From positions 2,356,001-2,420,000 of the forward strand of contig NZ_CP042856.1 in the NCBI RefSeq assembly GCF_008001035.1: a DNA stretch of 64,000 bases, written 5' to 3'. Below the pieces are notes generated by a model, which made no database searches, had not been told where the DNA came from, and was given only the letters and a program-made list of their open reading frames with translations. The position numbers and the translations under genes were made by a program. Source of the stretch: Salinibacterium sp. dk2585 (GTDB lineage Bacteria > Actinomycetota > Actinomycetes > Actinomycetales > Microbacteriaceae). Shown one piece after another: positions 16,919-27,213 of the stretch; the stretch's first letter is position 1, and each line of letters begins with the position of its first letter.

Positions 16919-18621
<1,703 letters not shown>

Positions 18622-18625
18622 GCCC

Positions 18626-19307
18626 ATGACCGCCGCCCCTCCCGTCGACGCGATGACCGTCGCGATGCTGCTCGCAGACTCGCGCCTGCCCTCGGGCGCC
18701 CACGTGTCGTCGAACGGACTCGAGGCCGCGCTGAACGCGGGGGTGCACCCGGCGCACATCCCCGATTACCTGTCATCACGCATGGCAACCGTGGTGCGGG
18801 TCGAGGCGGGCACGGCCATCGCTGCGCGCGCCGCGGTGGTCGCAGGGGTCGATGTTCCCGACACACTTGAACGGGTCGAGGCGGAGTGGGCGGCGCGCAC
18901 GCCGAGTGCCGCCCTCCGCACGATCGCCGCCGCGCTCGGCGCCGGCCTCGGTCGTCTCGCCTGCCTGCTGTGGCCCGAGTCGCCCGTCATCGCCTACGCC
19001 TCGGGAGCCCGGATGTCGCGAGCTACGCTCCTCGGAACGATCGCCGCCGAGGCAGGCATCAGTCCTGGGCAGTTGGCTCGCCTCGTCGCGTACGACGATG
19101 CACAGACGGTCGCCGCCGCGACCCTCAAGCTCGAGCCCCTCGACCCGGCGACTCCCGCCAGGTGGGTGCTCGACGCGTGTGCCGAGTTCGAGGCATCCGT
19201 TCCCTTACTTGCCCAGATCACCCAACCGGAGGCGATCCCCGCCGCCGGTGCACCACAGATAGAGGAGTGGGCGGAAGCCCACTCCCAGCTCACAAGGAGG
19301 CTCTTCC

Positions 19308-19315
<8 letters not shown>
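18626..19315 (+). CDS. ureF: Urease accessory protein UreF
   Basis: 229 residues, all-helical UreF family. The N-terminal [22 protein letters not shown] is the hallmark, followed by a Gly/Ala-rich helical body. UreF joins UreD and UreG on apo-urease and gates GTP-dependent nickel insertion. The start ATG lies four bases after the ureC stop. Its 3' end overlaps ureG by eight bases. Sequence is divergent from enterobacterial UreF, as usual for actinobacteria. Confidence 0.88.
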
Positions 19316-20062
<747 letters not shown>

Positions 20063-20063
<1 letters not shown>

Positions 20064-20803
20064 TGTACATCGGCCTCGAGCGTGCCGGGGAGACCGCGCA
20101 GGTACAGCTGCGCGGTGACATGCTCGCGCCCAGGCTGCTCGGGGCGGGGCGTGACTCCGCCAGGGTGGGCATCATCGCGGGCGAAGCGCTCCTCCTCGCG
20201 GGCGACACGGTCGAGACCGAAGTACGGGTCGGCGAGGGCTGCACGCTCGAACTCGAGGACATCGGCGGCACGGTCGCCTATGGCGGCGACGGCGCGGCAT
20301 CCCGCTGGCGCGTGTCGATCACGGTGGAGCGCGGGGCACGGCTGATCTGGCACACCATGCCGTTCGTCGTCGCCGACGGGGCGGATGTCTGCCGCACCAC
20401 CTCCATCGTCCTTGGTCGCGGCGCCGTCGCCATGCTTCGCGAGACCTTCGTGCTTGGCCGCACAGGCGAGTCCGGAGGACGACTGCTCGCCCGCACCGAC
20501 GTCGAGCTCGACGGTCGCGCCCTCTACCGCGAGAGCCTCACGCTGGATGGCGCCCTCCCCCGCATCGGCGTGCTGGGCACACACCGCGTGATCGACTCGG
20601 CAATGAGCCTGGGCCGGCGCCGCGCCTCCCCACCGGGCGCGCTGCAGTTGGCCGGGGAGGGGACCATCGTCCGGGCGATGGGAAACGCCGCACATCTGGC
20701 GACGGTGGAATCGGAGTGGGCGCAGTGGGTGTCCACGCCCTCGCTCGGCGGCAATACAGCTGAGCAGCAAGGCGCTCCCGCAACCCCCTCGCTCCATCCC
20801 TGA
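20063..20803 (+). CDS. ureD: Urease accessory protein UreD/UreH
   Basis: 246 residues. The ATG at 20063 overlaps the ureG stop (TGATG). A beta-helical UreD fold is suggested by LAPRLLGAGRDSARVGIIAGEALLLAGDTVETEVRVGEG and ETFVLGRTGESGGRLLARTDVELDGRALYRESL, the usual UreD wording. It scaffolds UreF and UreG on apo-urease and provides a path for nickel. Placement last in the operon (A-B-C-F-G-D) is the common actinobacterial order. Longer in-frame readings upstream overlap ureG and are shadows. Confidence 0.9.
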
Positions 20804-20818
20804 GAGAGCGCGTCAGGG
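20798..20818 (+). terminator. Weak hairpin at the end of the urease operon
   Basis: CCCTGA ... TCAGGG, six-pair stem with a nine-base loop, overlapping the ureD stop codon. No T run; a modest terminator candidate. Confidence 0.35.
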
Positions 20819-21033
20819 TGGCGAAACTGAACGTTTACACGGGCGACACCGCCGGGCGATGCGGCGGAGTGAAGATGGTCATGCAGCGTAAGCCGTTGCC
20901 AGACCACACGAGACAAAAAACCTCGGTGGACGTCTCATCGAGCCGCACCCCGGCATCCGAGACCTCTGTCGCAATGGCGTGCCGGTCCCGCGTTCGATGA
21001 GTCCTTCATCCGGACAGTCTGAAAGGGAGTCGC

Positions 21034-21582
21034 ATGTTACGCGTCACTATCCTCTGTGGAAACCCCAAGAAGGGTTCGCGCACGCTTCGTATCGCTGAAG
21101 CGCTCGTCTCGCATCTGGTCGCACCCGGAGAGGCGGATGTCACAACCGTCGACCTCGCCGAATACTCGCAGCACATCTTCGAGTGGCCATCCGACGTCAT
21201 GGCGCAGATCAACCAGGCAGCCGCCGACAGCGACCTGCTCGTGGTCGCGTCCCCCACCTACAAGGCCAGCTACACGGGACTGCTCAAGGGATTCCTCGAC
21301 CGATACCCGGCAGAAGGCCTTGCCGGTGTGGTCGCCATCCCCGTGATGACGGGTGCCGACCTCGGTCACGCCATGGGCCCCGAGGTGAACCTTCGCCCGC
21401 TCCTCGTTGAACTCGGCGCTTCCGTGCCCACGAAGGGCTTCTACTTCGTGATGAGCGAGATGGACCAACTCGAGGCGAGGGTCCAGAACTGGGTCGCGGC
21501 CAATGCTGCGCTCCTCCGCTCCGTGTCGAACGTCGCCGCCAACACGAGGGAACTCGCCGCGGCGGAGGTGACCGCACGATGA
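21034..21582 (+). CDS. NAD(P)H-dependent FMN reductase
   Basis: 182 residues of the flavodoxin-like NADPH-FMN reductase family (SsuE/MsuE/ArsH-like). The flavin phosphate loop is GNPKKGSRTLRIAE, and SPTYKASYTGLLKGFLDRYP is the typical second motif. Such enzymes reduce FMN for two-component monooxygenases. The ATG at 21034 is preceded by GAAAGGGAG. The stop overlaps the next flavin reductase (ATGA), an unusual pairing of two unrelated reductase folds. The NtaA-type monooxygenase at 11.6 kb is the likely consumer, although 8 kb of urease genes lie between. Confidence 0.88.
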   Translation: MLRVTILCGNPKKGSRTLRIAEALVSHLVAPGEADVTTVDLAEYSQHIFEWPSDVMAQINQAAADSDLLVVASPTYKASYTGLLKGFLDRYPAEGLAGVVAIPVMTGADLGHAMGPEVNLRPLLVELGASVPTKGFYFVMSEMDQLEARVQNWVAANAALLRSVSNVAANTRELAAAEVTAR

Positions 21583-22136
21583 GCCTCACACTCGAGACGC
21601 ATGCCGCCAACCCGAGCCGCGCCATGCAGGGCGACAGCCTGCTCCGCGCGCCCGCCGATGACCCGCGCCTCATCCGCGCAGCCTTCGGGCGCTTCCCGTC
21701 AGGGGTCGCGGCACTCTGTGCTCGTGTCGACGGGGAGAAGGTGGGAATGGTGGCGTCCTCGTTCTCCGTCGGCGCTTCCTTCGACCCGCCGCTCGTGATG
21801 TTCTCGGCCCAGAATTCCTCGACCACCTGGCCAAAACTGCAACGTGCGCAGGAGATCGGCGTCTCTGTGCTGGGAGGCGCACAAGCGGCAGCCTGCCTGC
21901 AGTTGGCCTCGCGTTCACGGGACCGGTTCGACGGGCTCAACCTCCACGAGACGGAGGGTGGCGCCCTCCTGGTGCACGACTCAGCAATGTGGTTGCAGAC
22001 CCGCGTTCTCTCCCAAACCCCCGCGGGAGACCACCACGTCGTGCTCCTGGAAGTGACAGCGCTCCACGTCGTCGACGGCGTGGAACCGCTGATCTACCAC
22101 GCGCAGCGGTTCCACGGATTGCGCGCCGCCGGGTAG
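21579..22136 (+). CDS. Flavin reductase family protein (split-barrel FMN-binding)
   Basis: 185 residues of the HpaC/NtaB-like flavin reductase domain family. Diagnostic stretches: AAFGRFPSGVAALCARVDGEKVGMVASSFSVGASFDPPLVMFSAQN and a C-terminal HHVVLLEVTALHV. NtaA-family monooxygenases typically work with a partner of exactly this fold (NtaB). Coupled by ATGA overlap to the flavodoxin-like reductase upstream, so the pair may provide reduced flavin under different conditions, or one may serve a non-flavin substrate. Confidence 0.88.
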   Translation: MSLTLETHAANPSRAMQGDSLLRAPADDPRLIRAAFGRFPSGVAALCARVDGEKVGMVASSFSVGASFDPPLVMFSAQNSSTTWPKLQRAQEIGVSVLGGAQAAACLQLASRSRDRFDGLNLHETEGGALLVHDSAMWLQTRVLSQTPAGDHHVVLLEVTALHVVDGVEPLIYHAQRFHGLRAAG

Positions 22137-22163
22137 AGTCCCGCGCGAGACGCGCCACGCGAC

Positions 22164-22204
22164 GGCGGGATGCCACGCCCTCACACGGGGGCTGGCATCC
22201 CGCC
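22164..22204 (+). terminator. Hairpin terminator after the flavin reductase genes
   Basis: GGCGGGATGCC and its perfect reverse complement (11-bp arms) with additional inner pairing (GCCC/GGGC), 27 bases after the reductase stop. Confidence 0.65.
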
Positions 22205-22252
22205 TCGATGTGCCCGAGACTCGATGCACCGTCGAGATCCAAAGGAGGATCC

Positions 22253-22456
22253 ATGCCAGGCATCCCGGCCAAACGCGACTGGATGCTCGCGGGCATCGGC
22301 CTCCTCGCGATTGCGGCCGTCATCGTGATCGGCCTCCTCGTCACCCGCGCACTCGACGACACGGGCCCGGAAGGTCCCGGAATCGACATCCATCCCACGG
22401 CGCCCGCCGAGACGCCGCCCGTCTCGAGCCCGCGGCCCGTCATCCCTGCCGAGTAG
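22253..22456 (+). CDS. Small single-helix membrane protein
   Basis: 67 residues. An excellent ribosome site, AAAGGAGGAT, ends two bases before the ATG. One hydrophobic helix (about 12-32: LAGIGLLAIAAVIVIGLLVTR) and a Pro-rich external or cytoplasmic tail (PTAPAETPPVSSPRPVIPAE). It has its own terminators on both sides, so it is probably a monocistronic gene. No family recognised. Confidence 0.6.
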   Translation: MPGIPAKRDWMLAGIGLLAIAAVIVIGLLVTRALDDTGPEGPGIDIHPTAPAETPPVSSPRPVIPAE

Positions 22457-22471
22457 CACTTCCACGAGAAA

Positions 22472-22495
22472 GGGCCGCCCCTTGCGGGACGGCCC
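22472..22495. terminator. Bidirectional hairpin terminator
   Basis: GGGCCGCCCC-TTGC-GGGACGGCCC: 10-bp stem with one mismatch and a 4-base loop, preceded by GAGAAA, between the small membrane protein and the convergent SDR gene. Confidence 0.7.
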
Positions 22496-22511
22496 AAGAC
22501 TCACGCGGCGC

Positions 22512-23264
22512 TTACTGCGCCGTGTAGCCACCATCGACCAGATGCTGCGACCCGGTGACGTAGCTCGCCTTGTCGCTCAGCAGGAACAGCACGAGCGCGG
22601 CAACCTCATCGGCCGAACCGAGACGACCGATCGGATGCTTCGAGACAAGCCCCTCGTAGACATCCTTCGGCAGGCCCGCAAGCAGCGGGGTGTCGATGTA
22701 GCCGGGGTGCACCGAGTTGATGCGCAGCCCCTTGGGCGCATAGCTGATGGCCGCGGCCTTCGTCATGCCAGCGACGCCGTGCTTCGCGGCAACATACGGT
22801 AGCGCGGCCGCATCCCCTACAACGCCAAGAATCGACGACGTGTTCACGATCGCCCCGCCGCCGGCCTTCACGATCTCGGGTGCCTGGAAGTGGATGCCGT
22901 AGAACACCGAGTGCAGGTTCACATCCATGAGCTTCTGGTAGCCCTCGATGTCGATGTCTTCTGCGAGCCCCTGCGGCCCGCCGATTCCGGCATTGTTGAA
23001 CGCGAGGTGGAGCGCGCCGTACTCCGAGACGGCGCGGTCGACGGCCGCCTTCACGTCATCGGGGTTGCCGACGTCACCCGCAATTGCGGTGGCTTTGCCA
23101 CCCACGGCGACGATCTCATCGACGACCTTCTGCGCCACGTCCTGCTTCAGATCATTGACGACGACGCTCGCGCCACCCGCGGCAAGCCCAATGGCCACGG
23201 CCTTGCCGATGCCCGAACCTCCGCCCGTGACGAGTGCGATCTTTCCTTCGAATTCCTTGGTCAT
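22512..23264 (-). CDS. Short-chain dehydrogenase/reductase (SDR)
   Basis: 250 residues, classical SDR. Nucleotide-binding TGGGSGIGKA (residues 14-23), NNAG motif, and catalytic Ser/Tyr/Lys in NTSSILGVVG and YVAAKHG. Ends with the usual SQHLVDGGYTAQ. Asp after the second strand (VVVNDLKQD) suggests NAD(H) preference. It uses a cyclic or secondary alcohol substrate I cannot name. An AT-rich palindrome about 100 bases upstream may be its operator. Confidence 0.88.
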   Translation of the reverse strand: MTKEFEGKIALVTGGGSGIGKAVAIGLAAGGASVVVNDLKQDVAQKVVDEIVAVGGKATAIAGDVGNPDDVKAAVDRAVSEYGALHLAFNNAGIGGPQGLAEDIDIEGYQKLMDVNLHSVFYGIHFQAPEIVKAGGGAIVNTSSILGVVGDAAALPYVAAKHGVAGMTKAAAISYAPKGLRINSVHPGYIDTPLLAGLPKDVYEGLVSKHPIGRLGSADEVAALVLFLLSDKASYVTGSQHLVDGGYTAQ

Positions 23265-23362
23265 TTCATCCTCCGTGCGCCCTCGTGGGGTGCTGCTTGG
23301 TGAACTGCTGGCCTGGTGGTCAGTCCCTTGCTACAACAAGAGTTCCCTCCAGGAAATTCCAT

Positions 23363-23378
23363 TCATACGTATACATGA
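23363..23378. promoter_or_regulatory. AT-rich palindrome upstream of the SDR gene
   Basis: TCATACGTATACATGA: contains perfect palindromes ATACGTAT and GTATAC inside an unusually AT-rich stretch between the ASCH stop and the SDR start. Possible repressor site or promoter core for the leftward SDR gene. Confidence 0.3.
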
Positions 23379-23381
23379 TCG

Positions 23382-23933
23382 TCACAGCTCCGAGTCGGAC
23401 GGCATGTCCCTCGCACCGAGGTCCGCCGAGACATCCGCTTCGTCCGCGTGCTCGAGCGGCCACACGACCATGAAGCGCTCGAACACGACCTCGATGTCGT
23501 CAGACCAGCGGATGCCACGGGCCCCCGCCACCCGCCGCCAATAGCGCGTGTGACTCTCCAACCAGCCGTCGCGACTGCGGTCGCCCTCGCCCTCATCCCA
23601 CGCGAAGGCGTCGTCGACACTGCGCACGGGCCCGAGGCGAAGCTCGGTCGACCTGAGCACGACGACAGGTGTGCCGCGCCCGTCGCAGGCGATCCAGTGT
23701 CCGCCGATCTGGGGCAGCGGCTGCCCATCGGCCTCGAACTCCGCCACGAGCGTCGCCGTCGCCCGCTTGCCCCCCTCCAGCACGAGCGCCAGGAGATCAT
23801 CCGCCAGCTCGACGGAGTCGCCGAAGAACTCCACCGATGGATGCTCGCCATCCGGCCCCGGCACCGCGTCACGATAGGCGTGCCAGAGCTCGGCGGCCGC
23901 CGTCATGTCGGGCTCAGGAAAGGGGGTGGTCAT
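23382..23933 (-). CDS. ASCH-domain protein
   Basis: 183 residues from the ATG at 23933 (MTTPFPEPDMTAAAELW). The ASCH fold, related to the PUA RNA-binding domain, is seen in SVEFFGDSVELADDLLALVLEGGKRATATLVAEFEADGQPLPQIGGHWIACDG and in the later YWRRVAGARG. The GGKRAT stretch is the typical ASCH G-K-x-x-T element. Members bind RNA or act on modified nucleosides (amidohydrolase YqfB), so a role in RNA handling is possible but unproven. The gene stands alone; upstream in-frame extension to 23987 has no ribosome site. Confidence 0.8.
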   Translation of the reverse strand: MTTPFPEPDMTAAAELWHAYRDAVPGPDGEHPSVEFFGDSVELADDLLALVLEGGKRATATLVAEFEADGQPLPQIGGHWIACDGRGTPVVVLRSTELRLGPVRSVDDAFAWDEGEGDRSRDGWLESHTRYWRRVAGARGIRWSDDIEVVFERFMVVWPLEHADEADVSADLGARDMPSDSEL

Positions 23934-24116
23934 AGGTCTTCCAATCACGTCGCATCCATCCTGCGCCGCCGAGGCCGAGAGGTCCACCCCCTATGACGCC
24001 GCACTACACGGGGAGGCGCGGCTGGGTCGCTGGGAAAGTCCACCAGCCTACGCATGCTCACGCATGGTGCGCGCGCTGCCCGAGCAAACACCGGGCGGCC
24101 GGGGCACAATGGGCGA

Positions 24117-24413
24117 ATGCATGCCACACCCTCCGACGACACCACCCACCGCCGCATCCGCGCCACCGTGCACGGGGCGGTGCAGGGTGTCGGGTTCCGC
24201 TGGGCCACCGCCGAACACGCCACCGAGATCGGCGCCTCAGGCTGGGTCAGGAACCAGACCGACGGCACCGTGCTCGCCGAGATCGAGGGCAGCCTTGAAC
24301 AGGTCGACGACATGATCGACTTCCTGCACCGGGGTTCGCAGTTCGCACGAGTCGACAACATCGACATCGAGGAGCTGACACCCGACGGCAGCGCCGGGTT
24401 CACGATCCACTAG
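24117..24413 (+). CDS. acyP: Acylphosphatase
   Basis: 98 residues, normal size. Hydrolyses carboxyl-phosphate bonds in acylphosphates. The catalytic Arg is in QGVGFRW and the catalytic Asn in GWVRNQTDGTV, both intact; the alpha/beta sandwich pattern continues through VLAEIEGSLEQVDDMIDFLHRG to the terminal AGFTIH. Start ATG at 24117 gives a short polar N-terminus (MHATPSDDTTH) before the first strand. Single gene, convergent with the membrane protein at 24421. Confidence 0.93.
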   Translation: MHATPSDDTTHRRIRATVHGAVQGVGFRWATAEHATEIGASGWVRNQTDGTVLAEIEGSLEQVDDMIDFLHRGSQFARVDNIDIEELTPDGSAGFTIH

Positions 24414-24420
24414 GCGACGC

Positions 24421-25161
24421 TCAGCGGCGGAGGCGCCGGAGCCCGACCGCGAGCATCCGGTCAATAAGCACGACGACGAGCCCGAGTGCCAGGAAGCCCG
24501 CAAGCAGCCAGAGCACATTGAGAACGACGGCGCCCCAGCCGAACTCGTCGGCGTCGAGGAAGAAGTAGGGGTAGCGGCTGCCGACGCCGGTGAGCACCGG
24601 GCCGAGTTCGGCGCGGATGAACGCGAAGATCGCGTAGGCGGCCGGCGTCACGAGCCACAGCACGGCATACCACCAGCGGAACCGGCCCTTCGGCGAGAAC
24701 AGCAGCCAATCGCCGACGGTCAGTAGCGGCACCCACGTGTGCACGAGGAGGTCCGCGAGGTCACCGCCGTCGAAGGTGCCGAGCGCGACATCCCGAGGCA
24801 CGAGCACGAAGTTGTAGACGAGGCCCGTGATCGTGATCGCGACGAGCACGATGCCCGCGAGCCATGGCACGAGCACCGGGAGGGGGCGCCTGCCCCCACC
24901 GAGGTCGCGGACGGTGCGGCCCGTCACCCACAGGTAGGCCAGCAGCACGAGCAGGTTGCTCTGGATCGTAAAGTAGCTGAACGACTGCAGGTCGAGCGCG
25001 CCCTGGTCGAGTCCCGTGTTCAGGTACAGCCCATAGGCGCACACCACGAGCAGCACGAGGCGCCAGACGAGTGCGGCAATACGGATGCTTCGCCCCACGC
25101 CTTCGCGCGCAGCTCCCCCAGGCGTGCCCGCGGTCGCGCCGGGCAGGTCATCTTCGGCCAT
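24421..25161 (-). CDS. Pr6Pr-type integral membrane protein
   Basis: 246 residues from the ATG at 25161 (MAEDDLPGATAG); an in-frame ATG at 25182 would add seven residues. Six hydrophobic segments (LVWRLVLLVVCAYGLYL, FTIQSNLLVLLAYLWVTG, IVLVAITITGLVYNFVLV and so on). The motif FSYFTIQSNLLV and the C-terminal YFFLDADEFGWG agree with the Pr6Pr/FAR-17a-like six-helix family found widely in actinobacteria. Function unknown. Confidence 0.7.
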   Translation of the reverse strand: MAEDDLPGATAGTPGGAAREGVGRSIRIAALVWRLVLLVVCAYGLYLNTGLDQGALDLQSFSYFTIQSNLLVLLAYLWVTGRTVRDLGGGRRPLPVLVPWLAGIVLVAITITGLVYNFVLVPRDVALGTFDGGDLADLLVHTWVPLLTVGDWLLFSPKGRFRWWYAVLWLVTPAAYAIFAFIRAELGPVLTGVGSRYPYFFLDADEFGWGAVVLNVLWLLAGFLALGLVVVLIDRMLAVGLRRLRR

Positions 25162-25258
25162 GGGGAGAGCATACGTTCGCATGCGACAGGATCCCCCGTA
25201 TTTCGCGGGATCGCACAACTGCCAGCGCTCATCCAGCAAATCACAGCATCATTCCCGC

Positions 25259-25726
25259 ATGAGCGCCCCTCGCATCCACAAGCACCGCTCCACCTGGGGC
25301 GCCTTCCTCATCGGCGTCGCCGTGATGGCCGCCGTCGACGAGATCGTCTTCCACCAGATCCTCGGCTGGCACCACTTCTATGACGGCGCGACCCTCGAGA
25401 TCGGCCTGCTCACCGACGGCCTGCTGCACGCCTTCGAACTCTTCGCGATCGTCGCCGGCTTCTTCCTCCTCGCGCACGAGTGGCGCGGCGGCACCTTCAA
25501 CCGCGGCTTCGCGTGGGCGGGCTTCCTCACCGGCGCGGGCCTGTTCCAGCTCTGGGACGGCATCATCGACCACAAGGTGCTGCGCCTCCACCAGGTGCGT
25601 TACGACGTCGACCTCCTTCCCTACGACATCGCCTGGAACGCCTCCGGCGCCCTCATCCTGCTCGCAGGCGTCATCGTCGGCATTCGCGCGCAGCGACGCG
25701 CCTCGGCCCGCAGCACGGCGCGGTGA
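25259..25726 (+). CDS. DUF2243 membrane protein
   Basis: 155 residues, four hydrophobic segments. The family hallmark is a set of conserved His and Asp residues in and near the helices: DEIVFHQILGWHHFY, LLHAFELFAIVAG, QLWDGIIDHKVLRLHQVR. The pattern suggests a metal site in the membrane. Three bases separate it from a CtaG-type cytochrome oxidase assembly gene, a pairing common in actinobacteria, so it may assist copper delivery or haem-copper oxidase assembly. Its start ATG at 25259 is probably leaderless or weakly initiated. Confidence 0.8.
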   Translation: MSAPRIHKHRSTWGAFLIGVAVMAAVDEIVFHQILGWHHFYDGATLEIGLLTDGLLHAFELFAIVAGFFLLAHEWRGGTFNRGFAWAGFLTGAGLFQLWDGIIDHKVLRLHQVRYDVDLLPYDIAWNASGALILLAGVIVGIRAQRRASARSTAR

Positions 25727-25729
25727 CGG

Positions 25730-26566
25730 ATGCACGAGCACGCCGCCCCCGCAGCATCCGCGTTCCCATGGCTCGCCACGGCGCCCCTCGTCCTCGCGGG
25801 AATCGTCTACCTCGCGGCGGCGAGCGCCGAACGCCGCCGAGGAACCCGGGTCTGGCCGGTGCACCGCACAGTGTGTTGGACTCTCGGGCTCGTGGTTGCG
25901 GCATCCGCGTTCCTCGGGCCGCTTGCCGACCGCGCCCACCAAGACTTCGTCGCCCACATGGCCGCGCATACGCTGATCGGCATGGTTGCGCCGACCCTGC
26001 TCGTGCTCGGCGCGCCCGTCACGCTCGCGCTGCGCACGCTCGACCCGGTCGTCGCGCGTCGGCTCACACGGCTCCTGCGGAGCTGGCCCGCCCGCATCAT
26101 CAGCCATCCCGTCTCAGCGGCGCTGCTCAACGTGGGGTCACTGTGGGTGCTGTACTTGACGCCGCTCCACGAGGCGATGATGGGCAACGCCCTGCTGCAC
26201 TATGCCGTTTTGGTGCACTTCTTGCTCGCGGGCACGCTCTTCGCGGCGTCGATCCTCGCGATTGACCCGAATCCGCACAAGGCGAGCCGGCCCGTCCGGG
26301 CTGTCGTGCTCCTGCTCTCGACCGCCGCCCACGCGACCCTCGCGAAGGTGCTCTACGCGTATCCGCCCGCCGGCATCCCTCTCGACGAGGCCCGGGCCGG
26401 GGCTGAACTCATGTACTACGCGGGCGACGCCGCCGAACTCGCCCTCATCCTGCTCTTCTGCCTCGCCTGGTACCGCGCGGCGAAACCGGGGCGAGACTTG
26501 CACAACTCAGGAGGGCGCTCAACTGAGCGCCCACTCTGGCGCACGGCGAGCGCTCCTGAGTTGTGA
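25730..26566 (+). CDS. ctaG: Cytochrome c oxidase assembly protein, CtaG (caa3 type)
   Basis: 278 residues, about seven hydrophobic segments. The caa3_CtaG family helps metallate the copper centres of cytochrome oxidase. Conserved features: HMAAHTLIGMVAPTLLVLGAPVTLALR, LYLTPLHEAMMGNALLHYAVLVHFLLAGTLF, with several His in helices as potential copper ligands. Follows the DUF2243 gene by three bases. The last 24 residues (RDLHNSGGRSTERPL...) and the stop codon are encoded by a palindromic repeat at 26492-26574, so the natural C-terminus has been replaced or extended. Confidence 0.85.
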   Translation: MHEHAAPAASAFPWLATAPLVLAGIVYLAAASAERRRGTRVWPVHRTVCWTLGLVVAASAFLGPLADRAHQDFVAHMAAHTLIGMVAPTLLVLGAPVTLALRTLDPVVARRLTRLLRSWPARIISHPVSAALLNVGSLWVLYLTPLHEAMMGNALLHYAVLVHFLLAGTLFAASILAIDPNPHKASRPVRAVVLLLSTAAHATLAKVLYAYPPAGIPLDEARAGAELMYYAGDAAELALILLFCLAWYRAAKPGRDLHNSGGRSTERPLWRTASAPEL

Positions 26567-26574
26567 AAGACTCG
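26492..26574. repeat. Palindromic repeat with nested hairpins overlapping the ctaG 3' end
   Basis: Outer arms of 22 bp (CGAGACTTGCACAACTCAGG... and its inverted copy, two mismatches) enclose a perfect inner hairpin GGCGCTC-AACT-GAGCGCC at 26514-26531. It looks like a REP/BIME-type intergenic element. It supplies the end of the ctaG reading frame and could also end transcription. Confidence 0.75.
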
Positions 26575-26601
26575 CGCGCTTACTCCCTCGGGCAGACGAA
26601 A

Positions 26602-26625
26602 GCGGCGACGCCGAAGCGCCGCCGC
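26602..26625 (-). terminator. Hairpin terminator for the CsbD gene
   Basis: GCGGCGACGC-CGAA-GCGCCGCCGC, 10-bp stem with one mismatch and a CGAA/TTCG tetraloop, followed on the minus strand by a TTTC stretch. Confidence 0.6.
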
Positions 26626-26649
26626 CTGCATCGACAGTCGTCGTGAAAC

Positions 26650-26814
26650 CTACTTGAACGCATCCTTCACGTTCTCGCCAGCCTGCTTGAGGTTGGCCTT
26701 CGACTGGTCCATCTTGCCTTCGGCCTCAAGGCGCTCATTGTCGGTCACCTTGCCGGTGGCCTCCTTGGCCTTGCCGCCGAGTTCCTCTGCCTTGTTCTCG
26801 AACTTGTCACTCAT
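26650..26814 (-). CDS. CsbD-family stress protein
   Basis: 54 residues from the ATG at 26814 (MSDKFENKAEELGGKAKEATGKV). Small, highly charged, predicted helical and partly disordered; the KAEELGGKAKEATGKVTDNE repeat and KMDQSKANLKQAGENVKDAF tail are diagnostic for CsbD, a general-stress protein of unknown mechanism. GAAAGGACG precedes the start. It has its own hairpin terminator. Neighbouring DUF2188 and DUF1206 genes are also of stress-associated type. Confidence 0.9.
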   Translation of the reverse strand: MSDKFENKAEELGGKAKEATGKVTDNERLEAEGKMDQSKANLKQAGENVKDAFK

Positions 26815-26897
26815 GTGAACACCGTCCTTTCGTATCGGCAATGGGTGCGTCAGACGTTAGCCCCGGAATCGCACGGTGGAGCATCCTCCCAAGTGAC

Positions 26898-27128
26898 TCA
26901 CAGCGTCGAGGTCGCCGCCGGGTCCTCATCGGTGATCACGCCGGTGGGCTCCGCATCAGACACGACGTGCTTGGCGCCGAGTTGCTGGGCGAGCGCGCGG
27001 CCCGCCTCGACCGCCTCCTCCTTCGACGTGAAGCTCTCCGACAGTTCCGGCTTGCCGATCACCCTGTTGATCCACTGGCCCCGGTTGTCGACCGTCTCGA
27101 TGTCTCCATCCCTCAATTGCTCGTTCAT
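26898..27128 (-). CDS. DUF2188-like small protein
   Basis: 76 residues from the ATG at 27128 (MNEQLRDGDIETVDNRGQWINRVIG). The central wording (WINRVIGKPELSESFTSKEEAVEAGRALAQQLGAKHVV) fits the DUF2188 fold, in which a short beta-hairpin is followed by a helix carrying KEEAVExGR and a final strand. The C-terminus is acidic. Function unknown. It has no close operon partner. A longer in-frame reading from 27206 lacks a ribosome site. Confidence 0.75.
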   Translation of the reverse strand: MNEQLRDGDIETVDNRGQWINRVIGKPELSESFTSKEEAVEAGRALAQQLGAKHVVSDAEPTGVITDEDPAATSTL

Positions 27129-27213
27129 GCCCCAGAAGGTAGTGCCGCTCGCGTGCCGGAGAGCGACATCCCAGAGAACTGGCAGGAGTCGTTTCGGTGC
27201 TAACAAGAAGGGG

